Origin: Citrus sinensis
Lineage: Eukaryota; Streptophyta; Magnoliopsida; Sapindales; Rutaceae
Assembly: GCF_022201045.2 (NCBI RefSeq)
Contig: NC_068562.1
Span: 5,190,001-5,254,000, forward strand
Reading direction: 5' to 3'
Length of the DNA stretch: 64,000 nt
Positions within the stretch are counted from its first letter, which is position 1. Every line of letters begins with the position of its first letter. The notes beneath the pieces are model-generated. The model was not told the origin of the DNA, searched no databases, and was given only the letters and a program-made list of their open reading frames with translations. Made by a program: the position numbers and the translations under genes. This document shows, piece after piece, positions 1 to 10,064 of this stretch.

Positions 1-780
1 CATGTATTTGACCTTTGTTAATTGTCATCTGGGCGGCTGAATGTTTTTCGTGTTATTATCTCTAGCGAGCTAATGCCTATAATACCCGATATATATATAT
101 ATAGTGTTTATTAGATTCAGAATTAAAATTCGGGACAATTTTACGGTATTGTAAATCAGTTTAAAAGATTATAAAAGTGGATTTATGATATCGTCGGATT
201 GGAAAAATTTTCATATATGTAAATATAAACTAATTAAACATATTATTATAAGAAAATATTGATCCTCAAACTTCGATTTTCTCCAGATGTGCCATCATTG
301 TTTCAAGTATCAAAGAACATTAAGAGGACAACTCTGTTTCCAACAATTTCAGCCCATAATTATTTCAGGTATAACACGCTTCAAGGACTGGTCATTCTTC
401 TTCATTTGATGTTTCTCCGACTGTCGGAGTTGATGCAAATAGACCTGCAACATGCGACTGCCATTGTTTGTCTAAATTTTGAGCGCGGCATTCGATTAGA
501 ATTTAAAAATGAACATAAATGCCTTTTGGTCATATCTATACTTTCCAAGGTTTATCTCTGAATAATTGTCTATTATCGTCTGTTTCAATGCTGACGTAGC
601 TTTGCTGGCAATAAAATTCCAAAGAAAGTCTTTCTTTAATATTTCAGAGAGTATGATTCCCCTTCATTGAAGCTTGCTGGACATATAAATTACAGCTGGT
701 AGTTGAAAATTGAACATCAAGAAGTCAATACGTAGACTAATTGTGCCTCACTATTTAAAGGCCACTTGAGTTTCCCGGAC
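1..780 (+). promoter_or_regulatory. 5' flank of LecRK-A1
   Basis: This non-coding upstream region aligns with 17085-17844, the flank of B1, with scattered substitutions and a 20-bp deletion in the second copy near 17150. A TATA-like ACTATTTAAAG lies at 750-760, only about 20 bp before the ATG at 781, so it may not be the functional TATA box. Short open frames here (for example 259-561) occur in both copies but resemble no known protein and look fortuitous. The start of the duplicated unit lies to the left of the window. Confidence 0.6.
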
Positions 781-2757
781 ATGTTGTACCTCCGCTTCAT
801 GCTCTCTCCATTTGTTACCATGATCAACATAACTCTCTTAATTTTCATTATTGTTCTTGTTCCCTCAGCCAATTCTGTTTCCTTCCGGATGTCTAGTTTT
901 GACTCCAATAGAAAAGATATAATCTATCAGGGAGATGCAGTACCTTCAGTCGGAGCCATTGAATTAATAAAAAATTACCAATATCTATGTCGTGTTGGTT
1001 GGGCTACTTACGCTGACAGAGTGCCGCTCTGGAATTCTGACACAGGTGAACTTGCTGACTTCAGCACCAAATTCTCCTTCCAAATAAACACCCTGGATCG
1101 TTCCACTTACGGCCACGGGCTTGTATTTTTCTTAGCTCCTGTTGGATTTCAGATTCCTCCAAACTCAGATGGTGGGTTTTTAGGTCTGTTTAATACCACA
1201 ACTTCTTTCTCTTCTTCAAATCATATAGTCCATGTGGAATTTGACACTTTCTTCAACTCTGAATGGGACCCTTCTGGCGTTCAAGACCACGTGGGAATCA
1301 ACAATAACTCAATTGCTTCAGCTGTCCACACCCGCTGGAACGCCAGCTTTCACAGTGAAGACACTGCTGATGTGCGGATTGCATACAATTCTACTACTAA
1401 GAATTTGAGTGTGTCCTGGACCTACCGACAGACATCTGATCCTCGGGAGAATACTAGTTTGTTTTATATAATCGATTTGATGAAAGTTCTACCACAGTGG
1501 GTGACAATTGGCTTCTCAGCTGCTACAGGCCTCTCTGGAGAGCGACATATACTTGAATCGTGGGAGTTTAGCTCAAGCTTGGATATGAAACAGAGAAATG
1601 GAACGGATGGCAAAAAGATCAGAATAATAGTTAGTGTTACAGTTTCAATTGGTGTACTGGTAGCTGGAATGATAACGGGACTGTTGATTTTGCGAAGGCA
1701 TAAGAAGAAGGAAAGAAAGTCTACCGCAGAGAGAGAGACCTTAACTTCCATTAATGACGACCTTGAAAGAGGCACAGGACCAAGAAGATTTTCATACACG
1801 GATCTTGCCTCTGCAACTAGCAACTTTGCAGAGAATAAAAAGTTGGGCGAAGGAGGGTTTGGTTCTGTTTACAAGGGTTATCTAATTGATTTGGATATGG
1901 CTGTTGCTGTCAAAAAAGTTTCAAGAGGATCTAAACAAGGGAAAAAAGAGTATGTAACAGAGGTGAAGACAATTAGCCAGTTAAGGCATCGCTATCTGGT
2001 GCAACTCCTAGGCTGGTGCCATGATAGAGGCGAATTCCTGCTTGTGTATGAGTTCATGCCAAACGGTAGCCTTGATGCTCACCTGTTTGGCAAGAAGAGT
2101 CCTCTTGCTTGGGCTGTGAGGTACAGGATTTCTCTTGGTTTGGCCACGGCTTTGCTCTATCTTCAGGAAGAATGGGAGCAATGTGTTCTGCATCGGGACA
2201 TCAAATCGAGCAACATAATGTTAGATTCTAATTTTAACGCCAAATTAGGTGACTTTGGATTAGCCAGGCTGATGGACCATGAGCTTGGTCCTAAGACTAC
2301 AGGGCTGGCGGGAACTTTAGGCTACATGGCCCCTGAATACATAAGCACAGGCAGGGCTAGTAAAGAGTCAGATGTGTTCAGCTTTGGAGTAGTTGCCTTA
2401 GAAATTGCTACTGGAAGAAAAGCGGTTGATCGTTACAAAGAATCTGAAATGGGGTTGGTGGCTTGGGTCTGGGGTCTTTATGGAGAAGGAAAGCTACTTT
2501 CAGCTGCTGATGAGAGTCTGGATTCGGGATTTGATGAGCAACAGATGACATGTTTGCTGATTGTTGGATTATGGTCTGCTCACCCTGACCGCAGTTTCAG
2601 GCCTTCCATAAGGCAGGCTATTCAAGTCCTTAGTTTTGAAACAGCAATGCCAAATCTTCCATCGAAAATGCCCGTTCCAAGTTATCATGTGCCTACACCA
2701 TCTGTCAGCTCTGGCGAACCTTTCATTACAAATTCAAGCATTGAAGTCGGTCGTTGA
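781..2757 (+). CDS. L-type lectin receptor kinase, LecRK-IX-like (A1)
   Basis: Single-exon gene of 658 aa encoding a plasma-membrane receptor kinase. The frame is open from a TTG at 766, but the first ATG is at 781. It gives a signal peptide (about 1-32), a legume-lectin ectodomain (about 33-268) with the HVEFDT metal-site strand and VGINNNS, a short N-glycosylatable stalk, one membrane helix (about 279-303), a basic KKKER stop-transfer, and a Ser/Thr kinase (about 336-615). The glycine loop is LGEGGFGSV, the ATP lysine is K378, HRD is at 471-473 and DFG at 491-493, so it should be active. The ERG-GPRRFSYTDL linker and overall layout resemble Arabidopsis LecRK-IX.1/IX.2, linked by published work to oomycete resistance and cell death. 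Oddities shared with B1: HRYLV instead of HRNLV, and WSAHPD instead of WCAHPD. The kinase half is identical to B1; the ectodomain differs at about 30 positions. Confidence 0.93.
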   Translation: MLYLRFMLSPFVTMINITLLIFIIVLVPSANSVSFRMSSFDSNRKDIIYQGDAVPSVGAIELIKNYQYLCRVGWATYADRVPLWNSDTGELADFSTKFSFQINTLDRSTYGHGLVFFLAPVGFQIPPNSDGGFLGLFNTTTSFSSSNHIVHVEFDTFFNSEWDPSGVQDHVGINNNSIASAVHTRWNASFHSEDTADVRIAYNSTTKNLSVSWTYRQTSDPRENTSLFYIIDLMKVLPQWVTIGFSAATGLSGERHILESWEFSSSLDMKQRNGTDGKKIRIIVSVTVSIGVLVAGMITGLLILRRHKKKERKSTAERETLTSINDDLERGTGPRRFSYTDLASATSNFAENKKLGEGGFGSVYKGYLIDLDMAVAVKKVSRGSKQGKKEYVTEVKTISQLRHRYLVQLLGWCHDRGEFLLVYEFMPNGSLDAHLFGKKSPLAWAVRYRISLGLATALLYLQEEWEQCVLHRDIKSSNIMLDSNFNAKLGDFGLARLMDHELGPKTTGLAGTLGYMAPEYISTGRASKESDVFSFGVVALEIATGRKAVDRYKESEMGLVAWVWGLYGEGKLLSAADESLDSGFDEQQMTCLLIVGLWSAHPDRSFRPSIRQAIQVLSFETAMPNLPSKMPVPSYHVPTPSVSSGEPFITNSSIEVGR

Positions 2758-4541
2758 ACTTGTGCCTGTTCATTTCTGCAATGTTTTCTTTTTCTATGAT
2801 ATAATTAAGAGTACAGATATTTGAACATTATCAAGGCAATACCAAGACAGAAATAAGGTATTATTCCTACTATAGTATTATTGTAGCACATAAAATGATA
2901 ATAATATTTATGCTACCGTGTTATCGTTTCTGTCGTAATGGTGTTTTGTTGGTGGCGTAATATGATTTTTCTATATAATTAATAAAGATGAATATGTTGA
3001 AGCTAAGCCTGATAAAGTAAGTTAAATATTTATAACGTGGGTCAGTTGTTGGAATTTGCATAGTTGGAAACAGTTTAAGAGTCAAAGAGAGATGATCGTA
3101 TGATCTCTTGCCTGGAAAAGACGAGAGGCGGGGATTTGATGTTTAGAAAGTATTTGCGTTTTTGGATTTGATTATTGTTGTTAATCTAATCATGCTCGTC
3201 TTTTTTATTTTAATTGTTTAATCTTTCATTTTCTTCCACGGTAGAACCTTTCCGCTTTCAATTTAACTCTTCTTCTTTTTTCTTTTTTCTTTTTTTTTTC
3301 ACTCTATTGATATAATTATAAACAAGCCGGCAAACTTGGATGTCAAGACAAATGAATATATGAAAGCAATCAAATGACATTCCAGAATCCAGCTGCGTTG
3401 AAAGGTATTAATTATTTTTAAATTTAAAATGGTTTTAAAGTAATTTGTGTAAATGACTTTTCTTTAAAATTAATAAAAAAAAAATACTACATACCCCATT
3501 GATCCAGTGAGTTCTACCCCCAAAACACATTAGAATGAATCGAAATTATTTATCAAATAAACATTTCAGTTTTATCTAATGATTGATTTACAGGGCATAT
3601 GAAATGGGTGCCCAAAGGAAGGGGGGGGGGGGGGGGGAGGGCCAACAACTACTGTCCTATACAGGAGTCTAACGTCCGAAATATATACCGATTGACTTGA
3701 GGAAGCCTTACAGTCGTTTCTCCTTCATTGCGAGAGTCATGGCTATCATTAGGGTGCTTAATTCCGATATTATTCTTCAAAAATTTGCGTTAATCTTGCA
3801 ATTAACGAAGCTAACTTGCTTGTGAAGTTGGTTGAAAATCACTGAATTTACTTTGTAGTTTGTATTACATGGAAGTGCTTTTGATACAATGAACAGCAGC
3901 AATATTGAATGATGAAAGAAGACATTTTGTTTTTAATAGGAAAAGTGTAACGGAGCGGGTGTAATGTCACAAATTTTGTGTCACATTTATCGAGTTCTCT
4001 TTGTGTGAAAATTAGCATTTTTAATTTTTTTGAGACACTCCTTACAGAAGATGTTGCCAACACCAAAGGGAGAGATTAAAATATACTTTTTTTAATTTCC
4101 ACAAGGATTTCCTCGGATTAATTTTTAAATCGTTTCTAATTATTCAAGTTTAAATCTTAATAGAGATGGAGGTTAAAATTTTGATTTACATTTTACCCAC
4201 GCTCTGATATATATGTGTGTGTGAAGAAAGACTCAAGTGTGTGTGTGTACCCAAAAAAAAAAAAAAAGACTCAAGTTTGTGTAAAGATAGATTCAAGTGT
4301 ACGTGTGTGTATAAAGAAAAACTCCAGTGATAAGATGTATAGTTACACTATTTCAAATGTCCTGTCTTTGATTTTCTTTGTACAAATAACAAAAGGATTC
4401 AATCATTCAAATGATATAAAAAGATCGTTGGGCGCCATCTCTTTTTGATGAGGAGAAACTTATCTAGAATTACCGTCCTTCAAAGTAAGTTCAGACGAAT
4501 TGGAAATACAAAAGATGGCGTTTTAAGAGAATATCAAAGGG
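2758..4541. other. 3' flank and intergenic DNA of copy A
   Basis: No gene is recognised. The sequence aligns throughout with 19822-21600 in copy B, with small indels. It contains T-rich tracts, a pure poly(G) run near 3622-3638 that is also present in copy B near 20667-20684, and a TG/poly(A) simple-sequence patch at 4210-4275. Short frames on both strands are shared with copy B only because of the duplication. Confidence 0.55.
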
Positions 4542-4871
4542 ACCAATGGGCCTTTGGTCAAATGAAAAAAGTCTTACACTTACAATGTTGAGTATAAGGG
4601 TTCAAGTTTTCATAAGAGCATTATGGAGGTTAGTTTTAGTTCTTCCTCAATTATCAATTAATTGAGTGGAGACAGTCTCTCCCTTACGAAATGTGAGTGG
4701 AGCAGGCACTCCTCGAATATTAGAGAGGGTTTAAAATATCTGGGCATATACTTCAGTGTGTCAATGTATGATGGTGGTCCCAATTATATAATATAATTAT
4801 AAATATTAATTATAATGTCTGATATAATATCAGTAATATCTGTGTATCACATACTTCAAAAATATATATAT
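4542..4871 (+). mobile_element. SINE insertion present only in copy A
   Basis: A 330-bp insertion flanked by the 11-bp direct repeat ATATCAAAGGG (4531-4541 and 4872-4882). Copy B has a single ATATCAAACGG at the matching place (near 21600), which is an empty site. The 5' part has a tRNA-like head with a GGTTCAAG box B-like motif near 4610. The body shares ACTCCTCGAATATT and AGAGGGTTTAAAA-type segments with the SINE at 60697-61104, and CTCCCTTACGAAAT with the SINE at 33955-35360. The tail is A/AT-rich. There is no coding potential. It inserted after the tandem duplication. Confidence 0.8.
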
Positions 4872-4882
4872 ATATCAAAGGG

Positions 4883-6340
4883 CGTCATAAATTTTGGGGC
4901 AGTGATATTCTCTTTGGTAGAGCTTAGACCCAGCCCAAATGAAGCCCAAATACTACCTCGACCATAATTCCCTCGTCAATTGTTGTTTGACAGTTGACAC
5001 ATCCAAACACGTCACAAAGAATTAGTTCGGTGAAAATCAATGTCATAGTGATTGAAGATTGAAGAGTGAAGACATTAATAAATTACTTAACACCGCCTTA
5101 AATACGCCTGATATTTTAACATTTTTCATAGGAAAGATCCATGTGCCATGTGGATGTGGCATGTTATGACAGCAAGAGGCCGGCTCAAAAGTTCCGATGT
5201 CCACTTCATTACGAGTAAGGGCAAGCCTCTAGGGAATTAATTTGACCAAGCCCTAAAACTCATTTTATAGAGCTACCAAGTACCAATACGTAATCTTTTT
5301 TTTTTATCTTTCTGTTCTTTTTTGCCCGGCTACGACGATGTAACTGTGACACATTTCATAAAATAAATCAACCAATGTCTTGGCCTATATATAAGTAAAA
5401 TACATTCTGAACAAGACGGCAACCGGCATTGGTTTCGATGTTAGGTACGAATAATCACATCACACATTGTTTTACTAATTGTCTTGGAGCTTCACCTCTT
5501 TGTCGTATCAAACTGTTTTTTTGTGCCGTAGCTTTACGCGTAGATATTGTCAACTCCGAATTAAAAATAATAGGCACCAGAAATAGGTGCAAAATCACTA
5601 AATCAATTGTATATATCTTTTACCTTTCAGCATCGATCATGCCGACCTTACCTAGAACTTCGCTTCTGAAGTATGAATTAGATGCACGGCTAAATTTATT
5701 TCTAGATTTGTAAACTGTTGCTTCAATAATCCCGACCACCTGTCGACGGTTACGATAAGCTTTGTAGTTGATCAAACTTTGGGATAATCCAATGGATAAA
5801 ACTTTAGAATGTCATGAATTTGGAAGCCAGTGGTTTATTTCATTTTGGCACCATGGACGGTAGCGGAATGTAGTTTATTATTACATGGGAGTGAAACGCC
5901 GTGGTATAGATTGGCTGTCAAAGTAGAGGAGAAAGTTTGTGTTACATTTGATACAATACAATTAATTATTATATGTGTGACATGTATAATTGAATTTATT
6001 AATTAAATTACCTTAGTTTTTCAAAATAAATAAACATATGGCATAATACCATTTGCTTGTTATATGACTCACATAGTACTTTCAATATATTCTACAATTT
6101 CTTTAACCATACATGGAGGTACATATTACCGTGTGAGAGTGAGACATTTTAATTTAATAAAATCATAAAACTATAAACTATAAAGAACCGTTCAAGAAAT
6201 GAGCGTATTAATTAATTTGACAAAGTTAATTAATTAATAATACCAAGCCTTCCTTTGGGAGAAGAATATAGTTGAACTAATCGAAGGCCTTTCCACCCAA
6301 TTTTTACATTCATTCTCCTTCTCCATGCATTTGGGTTACC
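4883..6340. other. Intergenic and 5' flank of lectin gene A2
   Basis: Almost identical to 21609-23130 in copy B; only a handful of single-base changes were seen by eye. Copy B has one extra 64-bp tandem unit near 22850. The open frame at 5429-5713 (94 codons) is preserved in copy B at 22155-22439 but matches no family I recognise, and the preservation is explained by recent duplication. The start of the downstream gene has a favourable ACCATGGC context at 6338-6345. Confidence 0.5.
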
Positions 6341-7186
6341 ATGGCCTTTTCCTATCAACAAAATCATTTTATTTTCTTTCTGAACTTCATTTTCTTCCTG
6401 TTGCTAGTCCCCCATGGAAGTTCAGTCTCCTTTAATTTTCCGAATTTCCAACCAAATGTTCCAACCATAACATTCGAGGGAGATTCATTTGCATCCGATG
6501 AGGCTCTTCAGCTTACTAAGAATCAAGTTGACGACAACCTCACCAGCAGTGTTGGCCGCGCCACGTATAATCAACCTGTGCCCATTTGGGATGCCAAAAC
6601 ACGAAGTCTCACGGACTTCACCACCCACTTCTCCTTTGTCATGAGTGCCCCTAATCCAGCTGAATATGGTGAAGGAATTTCGTTCTTCCTTGCGCCATTT
6701 AACTCCAAAATTCCTGACAACTCAAGTGATGGTTATCTTGCCTTATTCAGTCCTGAAACCGCATTGAATAATGATTCCAGGAATCAAATTGTTGCGGTAG
6801 AGTTTGACAGTAATAAAAACAGATGGGATCCAAGCACTGATCATGTAGGCATCAATGTTAATTCCATTGCCTCAGAGAAAACCGTCCTGTGGAAAAGTAG
6901 CATCAAGACCGCAGCAACAGCAAATGCTTGGGTAAGCTACAATTCTACTACCCAAAATTTAAGTGTGTTTCTTACCTATGCTCATAAGCCAGTCTATAGA
7001 GGGAACTCTAGCCTTTGGCATGTAGTTGATTTGAGAGAGATTCTGCCAGAAACAGTTGGGGTTGGTTTCTCTGCGTCTACGGGCGAGGTGGTTGAATTGC
7101 ATAAGATTATTTCTTGGAGTTTTAATTCAACCTTGGAAACCAGCGATGGTAAGGAGAAAAACAAAACGTGTAACTTTTCTAATTAG
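6341..7186 (+). CDS. Truncated LecRK: secreted lectin-domain protein (A2)
   Basis: 281 aa. Residues 1-275 equal the signal peptide and legume-lectin ectodomain of B2 with one amino-acid change seen (G for R in ETVxVGF). The match ends at 7167; a foreign tail adds CNFSN and a TAG stop. The membrane helix and the whole kinase (about 400 residues) are missing and are not found anywhere between here and copy B. What remains would be a soluble, secreted, glycosylated lectin with intact HVGIN and VEFDS motifs. Because the break falls between ectodomain and membrane helix, a stable secreted product is possible. The transcript would have to end inside gypsy-derived DNA. Either a pseudogene or a new lectin-only gene; transcript data would decide. 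Confidence 0.75.
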   Translation: MAFSYQQNHFIFFLNFIFFLLLVPHGSSVSFNFPNFQPNVPTITFEGDSFASDEALQLTKNQVDDNLTSSVGRATYNQPVPIWDAKTRSLTDFTTHFSFVMSAPNPAEYGEGISFFLAPFNSKIPDNSSDGYLALFSPETALNNDSRNQIVAVEFDSNKNRWDPSTDHVGINVNSIASEKTVLWKSSIKTAATANAWVSYNSTTQNLSVFLTYAHKPVYRGNSSLWHVVDLREILPETVGVGFSASTGEVVELHKIISWSFNSTLETSDGKEKNKTCNFSN

Positions 7187-7258
7187 TTTTACGTGTAACT
7201 TTTACGTGTAACTTTTCTAATTAGAACTCTATCATTTTACGTGTAACTTTTCTAGTTA
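7166..7258 (+). repeat. Short ACGTGTAAC tandem array at the A2 break
   Basis: ACGTGTAACTTTT occurs at 7166, 7191, 7204 and 7239, usually followed by CTAATTAG or CTAGTTAG. The first unit begins at the exact point where copy A stops matching copy B, so the array marks the junction with the transposon DNA. Confidence 0.7.
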
Positions 7259-8708
7259 GTTTTTATGCATCATTTTCACATTTCTGCATGCATATTTTCC
7301 TTTCATGCTTAGAATAGATTGGGGGGGTAGAATGTTGTTTGAAAAATAAAAAAAAATAAAATTGTGTGATTTATTTTAACATTGGATGACATGATTAATT
7401 TCAAATTTTAGTATTTGTATTATCTTTGGTCTTAAGTGATGTTACATTATGTTTGCTACTCTACATGTTGATGTTGGAGACAAATATGAGTTGCTTGAAG
7501 GAATGAACATGTCATAATAAATACCAAGTGAGTTTTTGAGCCTATCATTTTTCTTGGAGAGTAACCATTTTGCCCATTCTCTATACAGCTTAGCAGTTTA
7601 TTATTTTATATACGATCTCTAGATTTCTTTTGAGTTAACCCTTAAAAAAAATGGTTAAATAAAAAAAAAGAAAAAAAAAAGTGTGTTGCTACATTGGGAG
7701 GCCCATCTGACTAATAGATATGGATGATTATTTAGAGCCCTAAAAGACGATGGAAAGGCCATCTTTGATCCGTTTGAGCCTTTCTAGCCATCCCTTTTAT
7801 TAAATATCCATAGTTAACCCTTTTGAGCCTTTTAAAAAAAAAAAAACATTTTCTTTGTCAACTTATCATCTTGACCCACTCCGATTTGGAGTATTACCCG
7901 ATGTCTTATAAGTTCCATCACCTATGTATGTTTGAGAAAATGTAAATAATTATGTTGTTCAGTGAAGTTATGCCAAAAAAAAAAAAACAACAAAAAACAA
8001 AAACAAAAGTTTTTGTTTCAAAAGAATAAAAATAACAATAATAGGTGAAATCCACCTTGCAACTTCCAAAAAAAAATAAAAATTCTCTGCATTTTTCTCA
8101 AACATACACTTTGTTTTCTTTATTTCATTTCTTTGTTAATCATGTCCCTAGCCTACGTTACGTCCTAATAAAAGTCCTTCTTGATTTTAGGGAACTATAG
8201 TCTGAAGTAGAAGCTAGTTATATGGGCTAAAAAGATGTAGTGATGCATAATTAAAAAAAAAAAGATAAATAAAGTGGGTTGACTAACATTTTATTTGACT
8301 TGAGATCGTATTATTTCTAAACTGAGGGCATATTTATTTCATCTTGGTGAGAGCATGTGATATCACTTCTTTATTATTTTCTCTCTCAATTACCATTCAT
8401 TGGAGTGACTATTTTTATTGGGTTTAATTTATTTGTGAGAGTGTCACTACTTCCAGTGAGATTTTGGGGTTGACATGTCATTCTTGAAAGTAGCTATAAC
8501 AAAGTCTACTGGGCTAATTCATGTGGATGGTTGATGTGGGTGTGATGTTGCTTTAGACTGGAGATAATGCTTATACTTTTATTTGATTGCTATCATTAAT
8601 CTGATTGAATAAACACGAGTGTTTCTAAAAAAAAAAAAAATCATTTTGAATTTGAATTTTGTTTTCGCTTTATTTGCTAGGGACTAGCAATAAGCTGGTT
8701 GGGGGGTG
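7168..8708 (+). mobile_element. Gypsy retrotransposon fragment, non-coding 3' internal region
   Basis: No long reading frame is present. The segment leads directly into a polypurine-like tract (TTGGGGGG, 8699-8706) and the LTR start at 8709. Style and phrases such as 'CCCTTTTGAGCCTTTT' (about 7819) and 'TAGGGACTAGCAA' (about 8679) are typical of the region between the last gene and the 3' LTR of Athila/Tat-type plant gypsy elements. The 5' part of the element, including gag-pol, is absent. Assignment of the first few hundred bases (7168-7700) is least certain. Confidence 0.5.
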
Positions 8709-10064
8709 TGTTGAGTGTTAGAAAATGCATATTTATAAAGGAGAAAACCGTCATTTTACATTTCAAGTCTTACTAACAACCCTTACTTTTATGTATTTAA
8801 CCTTCTTGTGATTTAATTACATGTGTTTTATTTTAATTAAGTATTTTATGTATTTTAGGGGCATTATAGTCATTTCACAATAAAGGAGAAATCAGACGGC
8901 AAAACGGACATCACTTTTGAACTCAGGACGGTCAAAAACCTTAGGAGGAGCATAAAAGGAAAAATGGCACTATTCACATGTACGGTACTATTCACGTGTA
9001 CGATATTGTCTACGTTACTGTTCACGACACTGTTCACATAGACGGATGATGACGTGGCATTGACCGATGATGTGGCATTGACTGATGAGGTGTCACGATC
9101 CTGTTGGACTAAATTCTTATGTACTGTTGATGGTGACGTGGCAGCATATCAGTGGACGAAAAATCTCGTGTACGGTGCATGCATCACACAGGATTATTTT
9201 CAACCAAACCGCGTTACTGTTCAAAGTCGGGTCAAACCGTGTTACTGTTCATCCGCGTGGTCAAACCGTGGACTGTTGACTGATGACGTGGCGCAATCCT
9301 GAGCGTCCAAACTGTTTTTAATCCGATGGCCATGATTTACTCCATGTATCTATAAAAAGGAGGCCTCTCCCCCCTAATTTGATATCTCTGAATCCATTTT
9401 TGGACTCTGTTTTCTGTTATTCCCTCTCCATCTTGTATTTTCTTCGTATTTTAATAAATTTCCATTTTGCCCCTAGTTCAATTATGAGTGGCTAATTTTC
9501 TTTCAAGCTTGGGTTGAAGGTGAAGTCTCAACATGTGTCATGGGCTTTATTTGGTAAATTTATTTTCTCTTCCCCTCTAGTTTTTGTGGATGTTTTGACT
9601 TTTCGTCGACAAATAATACTAATCTTGTCTAGTACCGCCTTGGTTTCACCGGCCCTCTAGTACAAGGTTATTATTATTTGGCACGATAAGCCCTTAGCAC
9701 CATATTGATTAGAGCGTGGTTCATGAGGTGTGGATTCCCCCCTCATGATTTAATTGGTATTAATAAGGAATATTTAGCCCATGATGCATGTTGATACGGA
9801 TCCAGATACCCAAGTACGTCATTTCAATAGAATTCTCTTCAATTTTTTCTCGCCATTTCAATACTAATTTTAGAATTTATTCTCGCCATTTTAATTTAAG
9901 GTGTAGCATATTCCAAATCATTTCCACCACAAATCCAATCACCTATTCACAAAATTAATTCTACACAATTAAAATCCACCTCCTCGTGGGATCGACACTC
10001 GTCACCATTGATCTATACTATAATAGATTCGTGCGCTTGCGAGTACATTAAAATTTGCACAACA
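8709..10064 (+). mobile_element. Gypsy 3' LTR (Athila/Tat-like), 1,356 bp
   Basis: Starts TGTTGAGTG and ends TTTGCACAACA, the canonical TG..CA ends. The interior has a TATAAAAAG box at 9351-9359, AATAAA-type signals near 9450, and the GTGGGATCGACA...CTTGCGAGT phrase near 9985-10050 that is characteristic of Athila/Tat LTR ends. The five bases on each side (GGGTG and GTTAG) do not match. The left flank is the element's own PPT, and the right flank is copia sequence, so this is the 3' LTR of a 5'-deleted element rather than a solo LTR with a target duplication. GACGTGGC and ACTGTTCAC motifs repeat at 8965-9300. Confidence 0.75.

Noticed and set aside
259..561. 100-codon open frame upstream of A1, repeated at 17323-17625
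   Set aside because: Conserved only because the segment is duplicated; no family motif, no signal of a gene, and it lies in the receptor 5' flank.
3622..3638. Poly(G) run as a regulatory quadruplex
   Set aside because: A single homopolymer, also in copy B near 20667-20684; its length is prone to sequencing error and nothing links it to a function.
5429..5713. 94-codon open frame, identical at 22155-22439
   Set aside because: The surrounding non-coding DNA is equally identical, so preservation gives no evidence of coding; no recognised domain.
9054..9302. 82-codon frame
   Set aside because: Inside the gypsy LTR and made of its GACGTGGC and ACTGTTCAC repeats.
8709..10064. Solo LTR
   Set aside because: The left neighbour is the element's own polypurine tract and the flanking 5-mers differ, so it is the 3' end of a truncated element.
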